Position numbers and translations under genes: made by a program
In this document: positions 26,324-35,694 of the stretch, one piece after another
Numbering within the stretch: the stretch's first letter is position 1
How the letters are laid out: the number at the start of each line of letters is the position of its first letter
DNA from: Bradyrhizobium sp. AUGA SZCCT0158
GTDB taxonomy: Bacteria > Pseudomonadota > Alphaproteobacteria > Rhizobiales > Xanthobacteraceae
Direction of reading: 5' to 3'
Assembly: GCF_018130065.1 (NCBI RefSeq)
Contig: NZ_JAFCME010000007.1
Location: forward strand, 186,001-250,000
DNA: 64,000 nt
Notes under the pieces: model-generated
The model's input: the letters and a program-made list of their open reading frames with translations, nothing else
Databases searched by the model: none
Told to the model about the DNA's origin: nothing

Positions 26324-27721
26324 TTACGTTCCCATTTTGAAGGCGTGAGAGCTCTTTTCCCACAAGGATCTGCTTAGCGAATACAGACACGCCGCGTAAA
26401 GCAAAGCGCCTCCTCCATAGACACATACATAGGCGACGATAAACGTGTCGATGCTCCAATGAAACAGAAACGTAAGAGCGCTGATCAGCGCCATCCCCGC
26501 AAGGGTGATGCTGGCGCGACGGGCAAGCGCCTCAAATCTTCCCGCGCCGACCAGCACGAATGCGCACGTTGTCTGTATCAGCATGAACACGAGCATTGCA
26601 CAAAGTGCCGCGCGCATAGTCGGCGAGACTATTCCGCTATCGTTCAAAATAGTACCAAATATCCTTTCGCCGAACATGGAGACCGCGACAATGCCCAGGG
26701 TCATCGGCAATAAACCCAACAGGAATCCGGCCGCGGTTGCTCTGCCCAATCCGAACGCATTTGCGTTATGTAGCGCGCGCGTTTGATGAGGGAGGGCCGT
26801 CTCTGCGCCAATCAGGTAGGTCACCATCGCGAAGCGCGACACCTTATAGAACATATCGAACGCGACAATTGCCGCTCCATCCCCTGTCGCAGCCAGCAGG
26901 TAGTACGGAAAAATGCTGATCACAAACTCGGCCGACGACAACACGACCGTCGCGCTCGCCTTCCGAAACTTGCGCCTCAGAAAAAGCAGACCCTTGAGAA
27001 ACACTCCACTCTGCAATGCAAAGCCGTGTGGGCGGGCGAGCCAGACCAGAGCTGATATCGACGTCACCCATATGCACAAGCTCAGTGCGCCATATGCGAC
27101 AAACGAAAGGCCGAAAAGCATCGCGATCGTCACCGCCAGGATCGCGACACGTCTAACCAGATCAACGCCCTCAGTCCAAACAAAGCCATCCCTGGCGTTG
27201 ATGGCCGCGCGAAGCGGCATGCGCGGCAAAGGACAGACAGCCCCGGCGAAAATCAGGAAATACCCGATGCCATGATGTGCGACAGGAATAATGCCGGAAA
27301 CGAACGCCACACCCAGAATTGCGACGGCGATGGCAGCGATCGCGGTGTAGATCGTCACGGTTGCTCGCACCAGGTCGTGGTCGTCCTGGTTCGCCTTACG
27401 TCTGTCGGCCTCACTCAGGTAGTGGGACCGCAGTTCGGAAAATGTCAGAACGGTAATTCCAAGATCGCATTGCACCACAAGAGCAGCGACCGCCAGCAAG
27501 CCCGCAATAAAAGCATACGACTCCAGGCCAACTGTTCGAACCAGCACGTACGCCAGGACGAAATTCGATACCGCCGTGAGTGCGGCATTGAGCCCCTTCA
27601 ACACAAGAAGGGCTGGCCAGCTATGCGTGCCGCGGCCCAGACCCGCTAGTATTGCGCTTCGCAGGCCTCGCTTGCGAATTGCTGGTGGCGGGTGAAACCG
27701 GAATAAAGACATAGCAATCAT
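26324..27721 (-). CDS. Polytopic membrane protein, polysaccharide flippase (Wzx/MATE-like) type
   Basis: A 465-residue inner-membrane protein with about twelve hydrophobic segments, for example AALTAVSNFVLAYVLVRTVG, FIAGLLAVAALVVQCDLGIT and VAVSMFGERIFGTILNDSG. The N-terminal pattern of a Gly-rich start and helices broken by DLGITVLTFSELRSHYL matches O-antigen/oligosaccharide flippases. Codon use is less GC-biased than neighbours, which may reflect transfer. It is divergent from the A-T-TE synthetase gene. No glycosyltransferase is nearby, so the cargo is unclear. Two ATG codons nine bases apart (27721 and 27712) could start it. Confidence 0.75.
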   Translation of the reverse strand: MIAMSLFRFHPPPAIRKRGLRSAILAGLGRGTHSWPALLVLKGLNAALTAVSNFVLAYVLVRTVGLESYAFIAGLLAVAALVVQCDLGITVLTFSELRSHYLSEADRRKANQDDHDLVRATVTIYTAIAAIAVAILGVAFVSGIIPVAHHGIGYFLIFAGAVCPLPRMPLRAAINARDGFVWTEGVDLVRRVAILAVTIAMLFGLSFVAYGALSLCIWVTSISALVWLARPHGFALQSGVFLKGLLFLRRKFRKASATVVLSSAEFVISIFPYYLLAATGDGAAIVAFDMFYKVSRFAMVTYLIGAETALPHQTRALHNANAFGLGRATAAGFLLGLLPMTLGIVAVSMFGERIFGTILNDSGIVSPTMRAALCAMLVFMLIQTTCAFVLVGAGRFEALARRASITLAGMALISALTFLFHWSIDTFIVAYVCVYGGGALLYAACLYSLSRSLWEKSSHAFKMGT

Positions 27722-27961
27722 CCGCGCCCATCGGACCCTGGCCGCCGCACGCGAGCGAACAAGGCGGGCGTCCCCCTGTTACAGACGAGCATCGCCTGCC
27801 TGCGACCATTTTCGTAGGTAAGGCCATGCGCCGTCCAGAGCTCTATCGGCTGCCCGATACGCTGCCAATGGATACAGAATTCCATAGGCAGAATTCCCCT
27901 ACCCATCCGAGGTACCCATCATTGCCAGTTGTCCAGTCAGTGGGGAGGTGGGTGTAATCTT

Positions 27962-27982
27962 GCCACTGGCGATTGCAGTGGC
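27962..27982. promoter_or_regulatory. Perfect inverted repeat upstream of the A-T-TE gene
   Basis: GCCACTG-GCGATTG-CAGTGGC is a perfect 7-7-7 inverted repeat in the 318-base region between the divergent flippase and synthetase genes, about 58 bases before the synthetase start. It could be an operator or an RNA hairpin in the leader. The remainder of this region holds no recognised gene. Confidence 0.45.
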
Positions 27983-28039
27983 TTGGTGTAGCGGCGGCGG
28001 CACACAGCGGTCACATTGTTGTGGTCACGGGAGGCTTGT

Positions 28040-30742
28040 GTGACGAATTTGCTCCTGGGGAACGCGAATTCGGCTTGCGTGATCTTGTCCGAGGGAGCCT
28101 CGTCCGTCCGCGACGGCGCAGAGCTCGAGGTCCAAGGCACGCTGGGCCAGGTCATCGGTCGGACTGCCAGCCGGTTCCCGGACCAGCCTGCGATTGTCTC
28201 CACCAATTTTGCGCCGCTGACGTACCGCGACCTTCAGCGCCAGCTGGACGGCATCCGCCGGCAGCTTCGTTTGGCTGGATTCGATTGCAACGCCCGGATC
28301 GGGGTACTCATGCCGAACGGCGCGGAGGCGGCTCTCGCCATCGTGGCAGTGGCCTGCTGCAGCATCGCGGTTCCTCTTGATCCGCGACTGTCCGAGGCGG
28401 AATTCGATCAACGTCTCGACATGCTGCACCTGAACGCGCTTCTCGTGCCGCAAGGCAGGGCCTCTGAAGCGTGTCAGGCCGCTGAGCAGAGAAGGATTGC
28501 CGTGATCGAAGCCGCTCCGATCGGACACGGTCAGCTTGGACTAAATATCGACGTGCAGGCCTCCAACTCCCCTGCGATCGACGCTGAGCCCGATCCGGGC
28601 TCGCCTGCCTTCATCCTGCAGACGTCGGGCACGACCGCGCAGCCAAAGCTCATTCCGTTCAGTCATGGCAATATGCTGGCGGCGGCCGCACGGCTTCAGG
28701 CCTGGTTCGGCCTCACGCCTGAGGACCGCTGCCTGAGCGCGTCGTCGCCTCACTACTCCCATGGGCTCAAAGTAACGGTCTTCACACCACTGCTGACGGG
28801 CGGCAGCATTGCTGTGCCGGCGAACTTTGCCGTCGTGGCGCTCGATGAATGGCTCGATGTCCTGCGGCCGACCTGGTACTCGGCGGGTCCCACGCTCCAC
28901 ACTGCCGTGCTCGACAAGGCAAAAAGCCTTGAGGATGCACAGGCGGCGCACACTCTGCGGTTCGTTGTATCGGGCGGCGCGCCACTCCCGAAGGAGGTGC
29001 AGAACGACCTGCAGCGCATTTTAGGCGTGCCGGTGCTGGAACATTATGGCTCCAGCGAAGCCGCGCAAATCGCCACCAACCTGCCGCCGCCTGGTCCAAA
29101 CCGGCCAGGGACTTGCGGGCAACCGTGGCCCGATACCGTGGCCATTGTTGGTGAGGATGGACATGCCTTACCAGCTGGCGAGCGGGGCGAGGTCTGGGTT
29201 CGTGGCCCCACCGTGATCTCTGGCTATCTCGATGCGCCGGAACTCAATCAAGCTGCTTTCAAAGAGGGTTGGTTGCGCACGGGCGATATCGGCAGCCTCG
29301 ACAAGGACGGCTTCCTGTCGCTGCACGGGCGCCTGAGCGAACTGATCAACCGCGGCGGTGAGAAGATCGCCCCTGCTGAGGTTGAATCCGCCCTACTACG
29401 CCATCCCGCCATAGCCGAGGCCGCTGCTTTCGCAATCCCCCATCCACGCCTTGGCGAGGACGTCGCAGCCGCCATCGTTCCCCATCCTGGTGCGCAGGCG
29501 ACACCTGCGGAGCTTCGCCAGTTCCTGCAACGCGCGTTGGCCTCGTTCAAGATTCCGCGGCGCATTCTGATCCTCGACCAACTGCCAAAAGGGGCGACGG
29601 GAAAAGTGCAGCGCCGACGGCTGCGCGAGTCGTTCGACGGGTTGATGGGCGATCAGGGCGCGATGCCCGTGCCTGTTGTGAACAAAGGGCCATTGGATCT
29701 GGAAGCTGAATTGCTGACCCTGTGGCGGAGGCTGCTGAAGTCCGAGGCTGTGACGGTCGAAGATGATTTTTTCGCCAGCGGTGGTGACTCCCTTCTAGCG
29801 ATGGAAATGCTCATCGAAATCGAGCGGCTGATCGGCCAACGCCTACCGGGAACGATTCTGTACGGGGCGGAAACGATCCGCCAACTTGCCCCAAAAATCG
29901 CCATGCAGACAGGCACCCCGGCGACGCCGTTCCTCCAGTTCGGTGCCGGCGGCGATCGGTCTCCCCTGTTCTTCTTCAATGGGGACATTGTCAGCGGCCA
30001 CTCGGGTATGCGGCGGATGGTCGAGCTTTTCGGGCCCGACTACCGGATCATTTCGATCGATCCCCATGGTCTTCGTGGGGAAAGGATTCCGCCGTCGATC
30101 GAAGAGATGGCCGCCGACCGCCTGCCGCTTGTTCTGGAGAGGCAGAGCAGCGGTCCTTTCCTCCTGGGTGGCAAATGCAACGGCGCCATGGTGGCGTTTG
30201 AAACAGCCCGCCTGCTGATGGCCGCCGGCCACAAGGTTGATATGGTTGCGATGGTCGACCCGCCGACCATCAGTGCGCGTCCGGTACCGCGGGCGATCAT
30301 CGGGCTGATGAAGCCGCTGCTTCCGCTTTACCTTCTACGCCGGGCATTTGAAAAAATGGCGGAGCTGGAGCGTCGCTTCAAGGCGTCGACGAGTACGCCG
30401 ATTACGACCGCCGAGCTCGAGATTCCGCCGGCGTTGTGGCACGCTTATTCAGCCGCCATGGCGCAATATCTTCCGGCACCGCTTGAGGTCCCTGTGACTT
30501 TCTACGCGGCCGAACACGACGGCCGGGCGTGGCGGCATCTCAGTTCTCAACTCGACGTCGTCGAGGTACCATGGGGACATCATGGCTGCCTGACTGTCGG
30601 CGCTGAACAGCTGGTTGGTCATCTGCGGCAAAGAATTGACGTTCTGGTTGACGGCGCGCCCTCTGCCGACGAACCGCACAGGTCGCCGATCGGCGCTCAC
30701 GGAGCGCAATTCGGTGGCCCCGTACTGGGCATCGAAACCTGA
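28040..30742 (+). CDS. Orphan NRPS-like synthetase: adenylation - carrier - thioesterase (A-T-TE)
   Basis: A 900-residue three-domain enzyme. The adenylation domain (about residues 30-520) has LQTSGTTAQPKLIPFSHGNM, EHYGSSEAAQI, WLRTGDIGSLDKDG, GRLSELINRGGEKIAPAEVE and LPKGATGKVQRRRL. The carrier domain (about 545-620) has DDFFASGGDSLLAMEM, with phosphopantetheine Ser584. The thioesterase (about 640-890) has GGKCNGAMVAFETARLL, with Cys713 where Ser is usual, MVDPPT and WGHHGCLTV for Asp/His. There is no condensation domain. GTG 28040 has GGGAGG seven bases upstream; TTG 28016 is an alternative. A-T-TE order is known from furanone and quinone synthetases such as RalA. The product here is unknown. 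Confidence 0.85.
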   Translation: MTNLLLGNANSACVILSEGASSVRDGAELEVQGTLGQVIGRTASRFPDQPAIVSTNFAPLTYRDLQRQLDGIRRQLRLAGFDCNARIGVLMPNGAEAALAIVAVACCSIAVPLDPRLSEAEFDQRLDMLHLNALLVPQGRASEACQAAEQRRIAVIEAAPIGHGQLGLNIDVQASNSPAIDAEPDPGSPAFILQTSGTTAQPKLIPFSHGNMLAAAARLQAWFGLTPEDRCLSASSPHYSHGLKVTVFTPLLTGGSIAVPANFAVVALDEWLDVLRPTWYSAGPTLHTAVLDKAKSLEDAQAAHTLRFVVSGGAPLPKEVQNDLQRILGVPVLEHYGSSEAAQIATNLPPPGPNRPGTCGQPWPDTVAIVGEDGHALPAGERGEVWVRGPTVISGYLDAPELNQAAFKEGWLRTGDIGSLDKDGFLSLHGRLSELINRGGEKIAPAEVESALLRHPAIAEAAAFAIPHPRLGEDVAAAIVPHPGAQATPAELRQFLQRALASFKIPRRILILDQLPKGATGKVQRRRLRESFDGLMGDQGAMPVPVVNKGPLDLEAELLTLWRRLLKSEAVTVEDDFFASGGDSLLAMEMLIEIERLIGQRLPGTILYGAETIRQLAPKIAMQTGTPATPFLQFGAGGDRSPLFFFNGDIVSGHSGMRRMVELFGPDYRIISIDPHGLRGERIPPSIEEMAADRLPLVLERQSSGPFLLGGKCNGAMVAFETARLLMAAGHKVDMVAMVDPPTISARPVPRAIIGLMKPLLPLYLLRRAFEKMAELERRFKASTSTPITTAELEIPPALWHAYSAAMAQYLPAPLEVPVTFYAAEHDGRAWRHLSSQLDVVEVPWGHHGCLTVGAEQLVGHLRQRIDVLVDGAPSADEPHRSPIGAHGAQFGGPVLGIET

Positions 30743-30798
30743 GGATCGGACCAGGACGGCAGCGACGCAAATTGCGCCGTGCCAGCGCCTTGCGATGA

Positions 30799-31293
30799 TC
30801 AGCCAACCGGTCCGGGAATCCAATAGTCGCCGAAAAGCGGCCTGACGCTTACGCCATAAATTACCCCGAGCTGCAGGCTTGGATCGAAATGGCGCATCGT
30901 CCGCTCATTGAGGTCAATGATGCGGCCAGGCGTTAGTGGCCCCACGTCATTTATCTTGACGATGACCTTCTTGCCTACAGCCTCAACGAGGGCATATTTC
31001 GGCCTCGCGCCATATCGGACCCCACCAAATTTCTGGCGCAGACTCGTCTTGATGGCAGCTGCCCAGACAGAGGGCTCATAGCGCTCGCCTGAAGCTGTGT
31101 TCGGACCGCCCTCCCGCCATCCGGGCCGGAACGGATTGTACGTGGATGCTGCGCCAACAATCGCGTCCCCCGAAGCGGCATTGACGACCGCGCTTGAATG
31201 AACTGCAGCCATTTCACTTCGAGCAACGGTAACAGAAATGGCAAGCAGCACTACGACACCGCAAATTGCGGCGCCCGAGCGAAACAACATCAT
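30799..31293 (-). CDS. RlpA-like double-psi beta-barrel (DPBB) secreted protein
   Basis: A 164-residue exported protein. After a signal peptide (GVVVLLAISVTVARSEMAAV) it has AIVGAASTYNPFRPGWREGG, TASGERYEPSVWAAAIKTSL, VIVKINDVGPLTPGRIIDLN and FDPSLQLGVIYGVSVRPLFG. The A-S-Y/T, TASGE and KINDxGP-GRIIDL elements define the RlpA/DPBB fold of septal-ring lytic transglycosylases. The usual catalytic Asp is present in the ND motif. No SPOR domain is present. GAGGAG precedes tandem ATG codons, and the second (31290) has better spacing. It is convergent with the A-T-TE gene. Confidence 0.82.
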   Translation of the reverse strand: MMLFRSGAAICGVVVLLAISVTVARSEMAAVHSSAVVNAASGDAIVGAASTYNPFRPGWREGGPNTASGERYEPSVWAAAIKTSLRQKFGGVRYGARPKYALVEAVGKKVIVKINDVGPLTPGRIIDLNERTMRHFDPSLQLGVIYGVSVRPLFGDYWIPGPVG

Positions 31294-32002
31294 AACTCCT
31301 CGATTGATTTTCTGGATCGTTCGATTCCCGATCCCGCAGAAAATGGTCAAGCGAACGCGGATGCGTTGACGAGCTTGTGCCGATTTTTGCGGGTTCGTGC
31401 CGACACTGGCGACGGAACCGTTGTGGGAACCAGGGTGGTCCTTCCACAGGTGTCTTTCCCACCGACTAAGAAAGAAATTGCGTCATCAGCATGACTGAAT
31501 AGAGGCACTTGGTGAGCGCGTGAGCAGGCGCGCGCGTCTGACCGATGTCGGCTCGGGTCACCAGCAGACGTTCCGGTTAATCTACGAGCAAGTCTGCTTC
31601 GACCTCACCAGCGGACATGCGAGGCGACGGCAACACGTGATCAGGTAAGCGTCGAATCCGGATGTGAGTAAGAGAAGATTGCCTCGGTCCATTGAGCAGC
31701 GGTCGAGGACGAATTGAGAGGCGTCACATGATCGGGGAATTCTTCGGCCAGATTCCACTGCCGGCCCACCGCTCAGCGGGATCGAAATTTGTCTCCGTTG
31801 AAAGTCTCCTCAAAACGGGCGTTTCCGCGGTTGGCTGAGTGGAGCACTCCTGTGGTCCTTGGCTGCCCTCGTCTGCCAATGTCCGCTTTGCATCGTAGGC
31901 GGGCAAAGCCAATCATCAGTCGCTTGGTGTCACTTCCAGAAGGATGCCGGTTGCTGCAAACTGCATCTGTAATCTCGCGATTCGTAGATGTCTTGAGGAC
32001 CC
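31294..32002. other. Long intergenic stretch, no convincing gene
   Basis: About 700 bases between the RlpA-like gene and a small membrane-protein gene. A 36-codon frame from ATG 31728 (MIGEFFGQIPLPAHRSAGSK...) is the only short candidate and has no clear ribosome site. No strong hairpin or known repeat is visible. The left part must hold the RlpA promoter. Confidence 0.45.
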
Positions 32003-32275
32003 ATGAACGAGACCTTGATATCCGCCTGCACGATGTTTCTCATTCCAGCAACGCTCTTGTTTGGCGCTTTAGGTGTCGCGAACTCGTCCTTTCTCAAGAT
32101 GCTGGTCTGCTTGCTTGGCATCGCCACGACAGGGTTATGGCTTTACCGGATATGGTGGTGGACAAACCTGTCTTTGACTGATCGCAGAACGGCGCTGGGT
32201 CTCGCGGGCATGTTTGCCTGCGCATGGCTGGTGACATTCCTGGTGCAGTTGAAGAATGTGTTCTCGTCGCGCTGA
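32003..32275 (+). CDS. Small integral membrane protein (90 aa)
   Basis: Predicted inner-membrane protein with three hydrophobic stretches: LISACTMFLIPATLLFGALG, MLVCLLGIATTGLWLYRIWW and LGLAGMFACAWLVTFLVQLK. A charged loop (NLSLTDRRTA) separates the second and third. I recognise no family. The regular hydrophobic pattern supports a true gene over the overlapping frames. It stands alone after the gene-free stretch. Confidence 0.65.
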   Translation: MNETLISACTMFLIPATLLFGALGVANSSFLKMLVCLLGIATTGLWLYRIWWWTNLSLTDRRTALGLAGMFACAWLVTFLVQLKNVFSSR

Positions 32276-32423
32276 TTGGCTTCGTTCGGTGGGGCGCATC
32301 GGCTGACAGCGCCCTGACTCACGACGTCGTCGGCGTGGGTGGTTTAACCGTCTCGGTCGACAGCATCCGTTATCGCGCATCGATCCGAGTCACCACACCG
32401 CTGCCCGGCCGAATTCCGGTTCG

Positions 32424-33305
32424 TTATTGGTGCCCGGCAATGATTTGCGCGGCAGCGCCGATGCCTTGCCGGAAGGCCTCGTCGAACGTGACAGCCGCAA
32501 GCTGCCATTGCTGCGACCTGCCCTGCCAATCGAGCTGCCAGTTCGAGTTCCACCGCAGCTTTTGATCGTCCCACACGAGGCGGGCGATCAGCACGACCTC
32601 TCCGCCCCGCCCGGCCACGGCTTCGGCGATCTTCGCGGGCGCGATGCTCGCAAGCGCAAGCTCATTGGTGCCGACGCCAGCCAGCGCTGCGGCATCGGGC
32701 AGCACGACGGGCATTCCCCGCTTGGCCGCGGCCGCCAGGAGGGCAGCCCGCTGCAGTTCCGTCTCTTTCGAATCCCCTGCAACCACGTATCGTCGCGCGC
32801 CCGGCTGCATCTCCACGAAGACGCCAAGCACCGGGCGGCGGGTAAGCCATGGCTTGACGCCCAGCTCGGCAAGCATGCCGTTGATGGCGGCCTCGTCGAA
32901 CTCGGCCGTCAGAATGAAGGAGCGATCACGGGTGCCCTGCTCGTCGTTCTTCGGCTTGCCGCCCTTTTCATCGCGGTAGGAAAAGTCCCGAACCAGTTTC
33001 GCAGCATCGGCCTTGTATGGGTCGAGACGCGGATCGCCTGCGAGCCGCAGCATGCCGCTTACCTTGACGAGAACGTCTTCCAGGCACGATGCGAAGCCGA
33101 GGATACGGTTTGCCTCGCCCTGCCCCGTCACGATGGTTTGCCCGCGATAGAGTTCTGCCGGTGGAATGGCGTTTACCGCGTCGGCGAGCCCCGGTTGCCG
33201 TGGCGTGGGTTCGGCGGCGACGGCGGGGAGCGCAAGCAGCACTACTGCCGCGATTGCCGCCAGAAAGCAGGGAATGGAGCGTGTCGTCGCTGGATGCGTC
33301 CTCAC
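32424..33305 (-). CDS. DUF2066 domain-containing exported protein
   Basis: A 293-residue protein with a signal peptide (IPCFLAAIAAVVLLALPAVA) and a DUF2066 domain across most of the remainder. Family-like segments are YRGQTIVTGQGEANRILGFA, SCLEDVLVKVSG, the RSFILTAEFDEAAINGMLAE strand-helix and RPVLGVFVEMQPGARRYVVA. The C-terminus contains VVLIARLVWDDQKLRWNSNW. The domain has no assigned biochemical function. In other proteobacteria it is a periplasmic or outer-membrane-associated protein. The gene is monocistronic and lies next to a cluster of ACAGGG repeats. Confidence 0.83.
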   Translation of the reverse strand: MRTHPATTRSIPCFLAAIAAVVLLALPAVAAEPTPRQPGLADAVNAIPPAELYRGQTIVTGQGEANRILGFASCLEDVLVKVSGMLRLAGDPRLDPYKADAAKLVRDFSYRDEKGGKPKNDEQGTRDRSFILTAEFDEAAINGMLAELGVKPWLTRRPVLGVFVEMQPGARRYVVAGDSKETELQRAALLAAAAKRGMPVVLPDAAALAGVGTNELALASIAPAKIAEAVAGRGGEVVLIARLVWDDQKLRWNSNWQLDWQGRSQQWQLAAVTFDEAFRQGIGAAAQIIAGHQ

Positions 33306-33380
33306 GGCCGAAAGCCCTCACCTGTTGCTGGCTGGCGACGCAGTGCCGATCGCACCCGTCTCCAGGCAAATTCCCTCCTG

Positions 33381-33545
33381 ACAGGGTATTTTACAGGGAA
33401 ACGGACGATTTTGGGGGCCAGCGAGAACATGAGAGTAGCCCAGTAGCTGGCTGCATTGCAGCCGCCTCAGGGCCAATTCCCCCTTCAGTTCACAAGGAAA
33501 TATTTCCCGGTAACAGGGAACCTCTCGGACGAAACAGGGGAAAAA
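33381..33545. repeat. Cluster of ACAGGG(AA) repeats
   Basis: ACAGGGTATT (33381), ACAGGGAA (33393), ACAGGGAA (33513) and ACAGGGGAAAAAC (33534) lie within 165 bases, with CACAAGGAAATATTTCCCGG in between. I believe this kind of ACAGGGAA-rich intergenic element is dispersed in Bradyrhizobium genomes, where it gives rise to spurious Asn-Arg-Glu-rich predicted proteins; that is recollection rather than a test. The 461-base gap at 33306-33766 holds nothing else I recognise. Confidence 0.5.
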
Positions 33546-33766
33546 CAAAGCCGCCGAACGGTCTTCGAATGTGCCGCGCCCGGTCGTACCGAAGAACCCC
33601 TGACCGCGATCAAATGTGCATCGAAGCCAGACCGCTGGTCGTGAGAAAGCCGACACTTGATCTAGATCAAGGCCGGCCGCCGCGATGTTAGAGAGCGTCG
33701 TAAACCAGCAACCAAGCGCTTGTGGCAAACGCGCCCTGAATCACCGGTTGTACAGCAGGACGAACA

Positions 33767-34671
33767 ATGGCGGTTCTCGGGAAGATAAGCCACACCACCA
33801 CTTACCGGTATGCAAAGCCTGTTATTTTCGGTACGCACCGCGCCATGTTCTTGCCAAGGCGCGGCGCATCGGCGCGTCTCGTCAGCTGGTCCGCAACAAG
33901 CAGCGTTCCTGCAAAATGCACTGGACCACCGATGCCCGCTCCAACACGGTAACGGTGATGGAATTCAGTGAACCTGCCAGTGAGCTGACCATCATTTTTG
34001 AGGCTCGCGGCGTGTATTACGGCGTTAAAGGAGTCGAGGCGTTTCCGCTGGAATCCCGGGCCGAAGAAATTCCGGTGCAGTACACCCCCGACGAATGGAC
34101 CGACCTGGCCGGTTACCTACGCCCTCATGCCGAGGATCAAGACGCGAGCCTGGCCGCATGGACCAAGAGTTTCGTTGCCGACGACCAGGATCGAACCACC
34201 GATGTCTTGCACCGGATGCTGCACATTTTTCGCGACACGTTCACCTATCGTCCGAGGGACGCCGAAGGAACCCAGTCGCCCGGTGAAACCCTGCGCGCCA
34301 AATCCGGCACTTGCCGGGACTATGCCTGGCTCATGATCGAGGCATTGCGCCGGCTCGGGTTCGCGTCGCGCTTCGTCACCGGTTATCTTTACGATGCGGC
34401 GCTGGATGGCGGCGCGGTCGGCGTGAGCGGATCCGGCGCCACCCACGCGTGGCTGCAGGTCTTTCTCCCAGGTGCCGGCTGGCTGGACTACGACCCGACC
34501 AACCAGATCAGTGCCGGTTTTGATTTGATTCCGGTGGCGGTAGCCCGACATCCGGCGCAAGCAATCCCGCTGGCAGGGTCGTGGTTTGGTGAAGCGAACG
34601 ACTACCTGGGCATGACGGTCAACGTCGCCGTCCAGAAGATCGGGAACGCGCCCGATCTGTCCGCACGATAG
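33767..34671 (+). pseudogene. Transglutaminase-like cysteine protease gene with a one-base frameshift
   Basis: Two frames together encode one complete bacterial transglutaminase-like protein. The N-terminal domain runs from ATG 33767 (GKISHTTTYRYAKPVIFGTH, RAMFLPRRGAS) to VPAK. It then shifts at AAAA 33913-33916 into the frame MHWTTDARSNTVTVMEFSEP that continues to 34671. One extra A would restore a single frame. The catalytic core is intact: Cys in SGTCRDYAWLMIEALRRLG, His in THAWLQVFLPGAGWLDYDPT and Asp in that same motif. Downstream of the shift, ATG 33916 could still start a 251-residue fragment. It is either a true pseudogene or a sequence error. Confidence 0.8.
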
Positions 34672-34719
34672 ATCGTGCTCGAATTCGATGACAGCTTCCT
34701 GCTGTCGGAGATTTCGCGG

Positions 34720-34809
34720 TCAAAACGCAAGAAGTACCCATGCAGCCGCGCTGCATAGGCCAGAAAGCCAAACAATTGAAAGCCAGAACAATGCATCGTC
34801 GCGTGACAT
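34720..34809 (-). CDS. Possible 29-aa single-helix membrane peptide
   Basis: MSRDDALFWLSIVWLSGLCS followed by AAAWVLLAF forms one hydrophobic helix after a short polar start. GCCGGAAGC precedes the ATG. It lies in the 311-base gap between the transglutaminase and the AraC remnant, where I see nothing else. Such short single-span peptides are easily produced by chance, so this is tentative. Confidence 0.3.
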   Translation of the reverse strand: MSRDDALFWLSIVWLSGLCSAAAWVLLAF

Positions 34810-34982
34810 GAAGCTTCCGGCAATTCCAGCCTGGTGCGGCGCCTGTGCGCATATACCGGAGCGCTGCCATGAAAATCTTGTTATCGCGCGCCAAGAATTT
34901 GGGATTCCGCGCCGAAAATCTCGCAAGGATGCCTTTTCGACCATGCCCATGGCTTTGAGTTAACGGTCTGGACTGCCCGACC

Positions 34983-35694
34983 CTAGGTGCCGCCCTGTCG
35001 CTCGTCGTCGGCCTTGTCACGAGCTTCCAACGCTATCGGCGCGCCTCTCGCTGGAACGCAATTGGACAGCCGGAATTCTCTTGGCGTGGTTCCTGTCCAT
35101 CGCTTGAATGCGTGGGTGAAGGAGCTGACTTCCTGATAGCCCAACAGCCACGCTATTTGAGTGATAGGCAGTTCGCGATCACTGAGATAGCGCTGGGCAA
35201 GAGCTGATCTCAGCCTGTCGAGTACTTCGGCGAAGGTTACACCCTCGTCTCGAAGCTTCCTCGATAACGTACGCGAACTCATGCCGAGCTGGCGGGCGAC
35301 TTCCGAAAGTTCAACGCGCCCATGCGGAAGCAGCTGCGGCATTAATCCCTCCACGCGCGAATGATTGCTCCCGCGTAATCCCGGTCGGTGAGCAAGCGCC
35401 TCTTCTGCATATCGTCGCAGCAAGTCGTTCAGATGAGGGTCGCGCCCGACGATCGGCATTGAAGCGGCCAGCGCCGGAAGCATTATCTCATCCGCATCGG
35501 CGTCAAATTCCACCTCGGTTCCAAAGAAGGCCTTGAACGCCGCCGGCGAGCCGGACCTGGCATGCCTGACTTTCAGTCTACGCGCGGCTACTCGACTGCC
35601 GGTAAGCTGTCGGCATATGCGCATCAGCGCAACCAGCCAAAACTCGATCTGATGCCGATCGGAGCCTCGGTCTACGTTTACGTAGTCGATGGCG
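34983..35694 (-). pseudogene. 5'-truncated AraC-family regulator
   Basis: The C-terminal two thirds of an AraC regulator of the arabinose-binding/OruR type. The frame keeps the end of the effector domain (SDRHQIEFWLVALMRICRQL, LPALAASMPIVGRDPHLNDL) and the complete double helix-turn-helix (VELSEVARQLGMSSRTLSRK, ITQIAWLLGYQEVSSFTHAF, KRWTGTTPREFR). About 100-130 residues expected at the N-terminus are missing. At about 35690 the sequence passes directly into the middle of an enoyl-CoA hydratase gene on the same strand, so a deletion removed the AraC start. An internal start could still make a DNA-binding fragment. Confidence 0.75.

Noticed and set aside
33318..33728. Minus-strand frame of 136 codons across the ACAGGG repeats
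   Set aside because: The Cys/Pro-rich product arises from the repeated CCCTGT sequence and matches no domain; I treat it as a repeat artefact.
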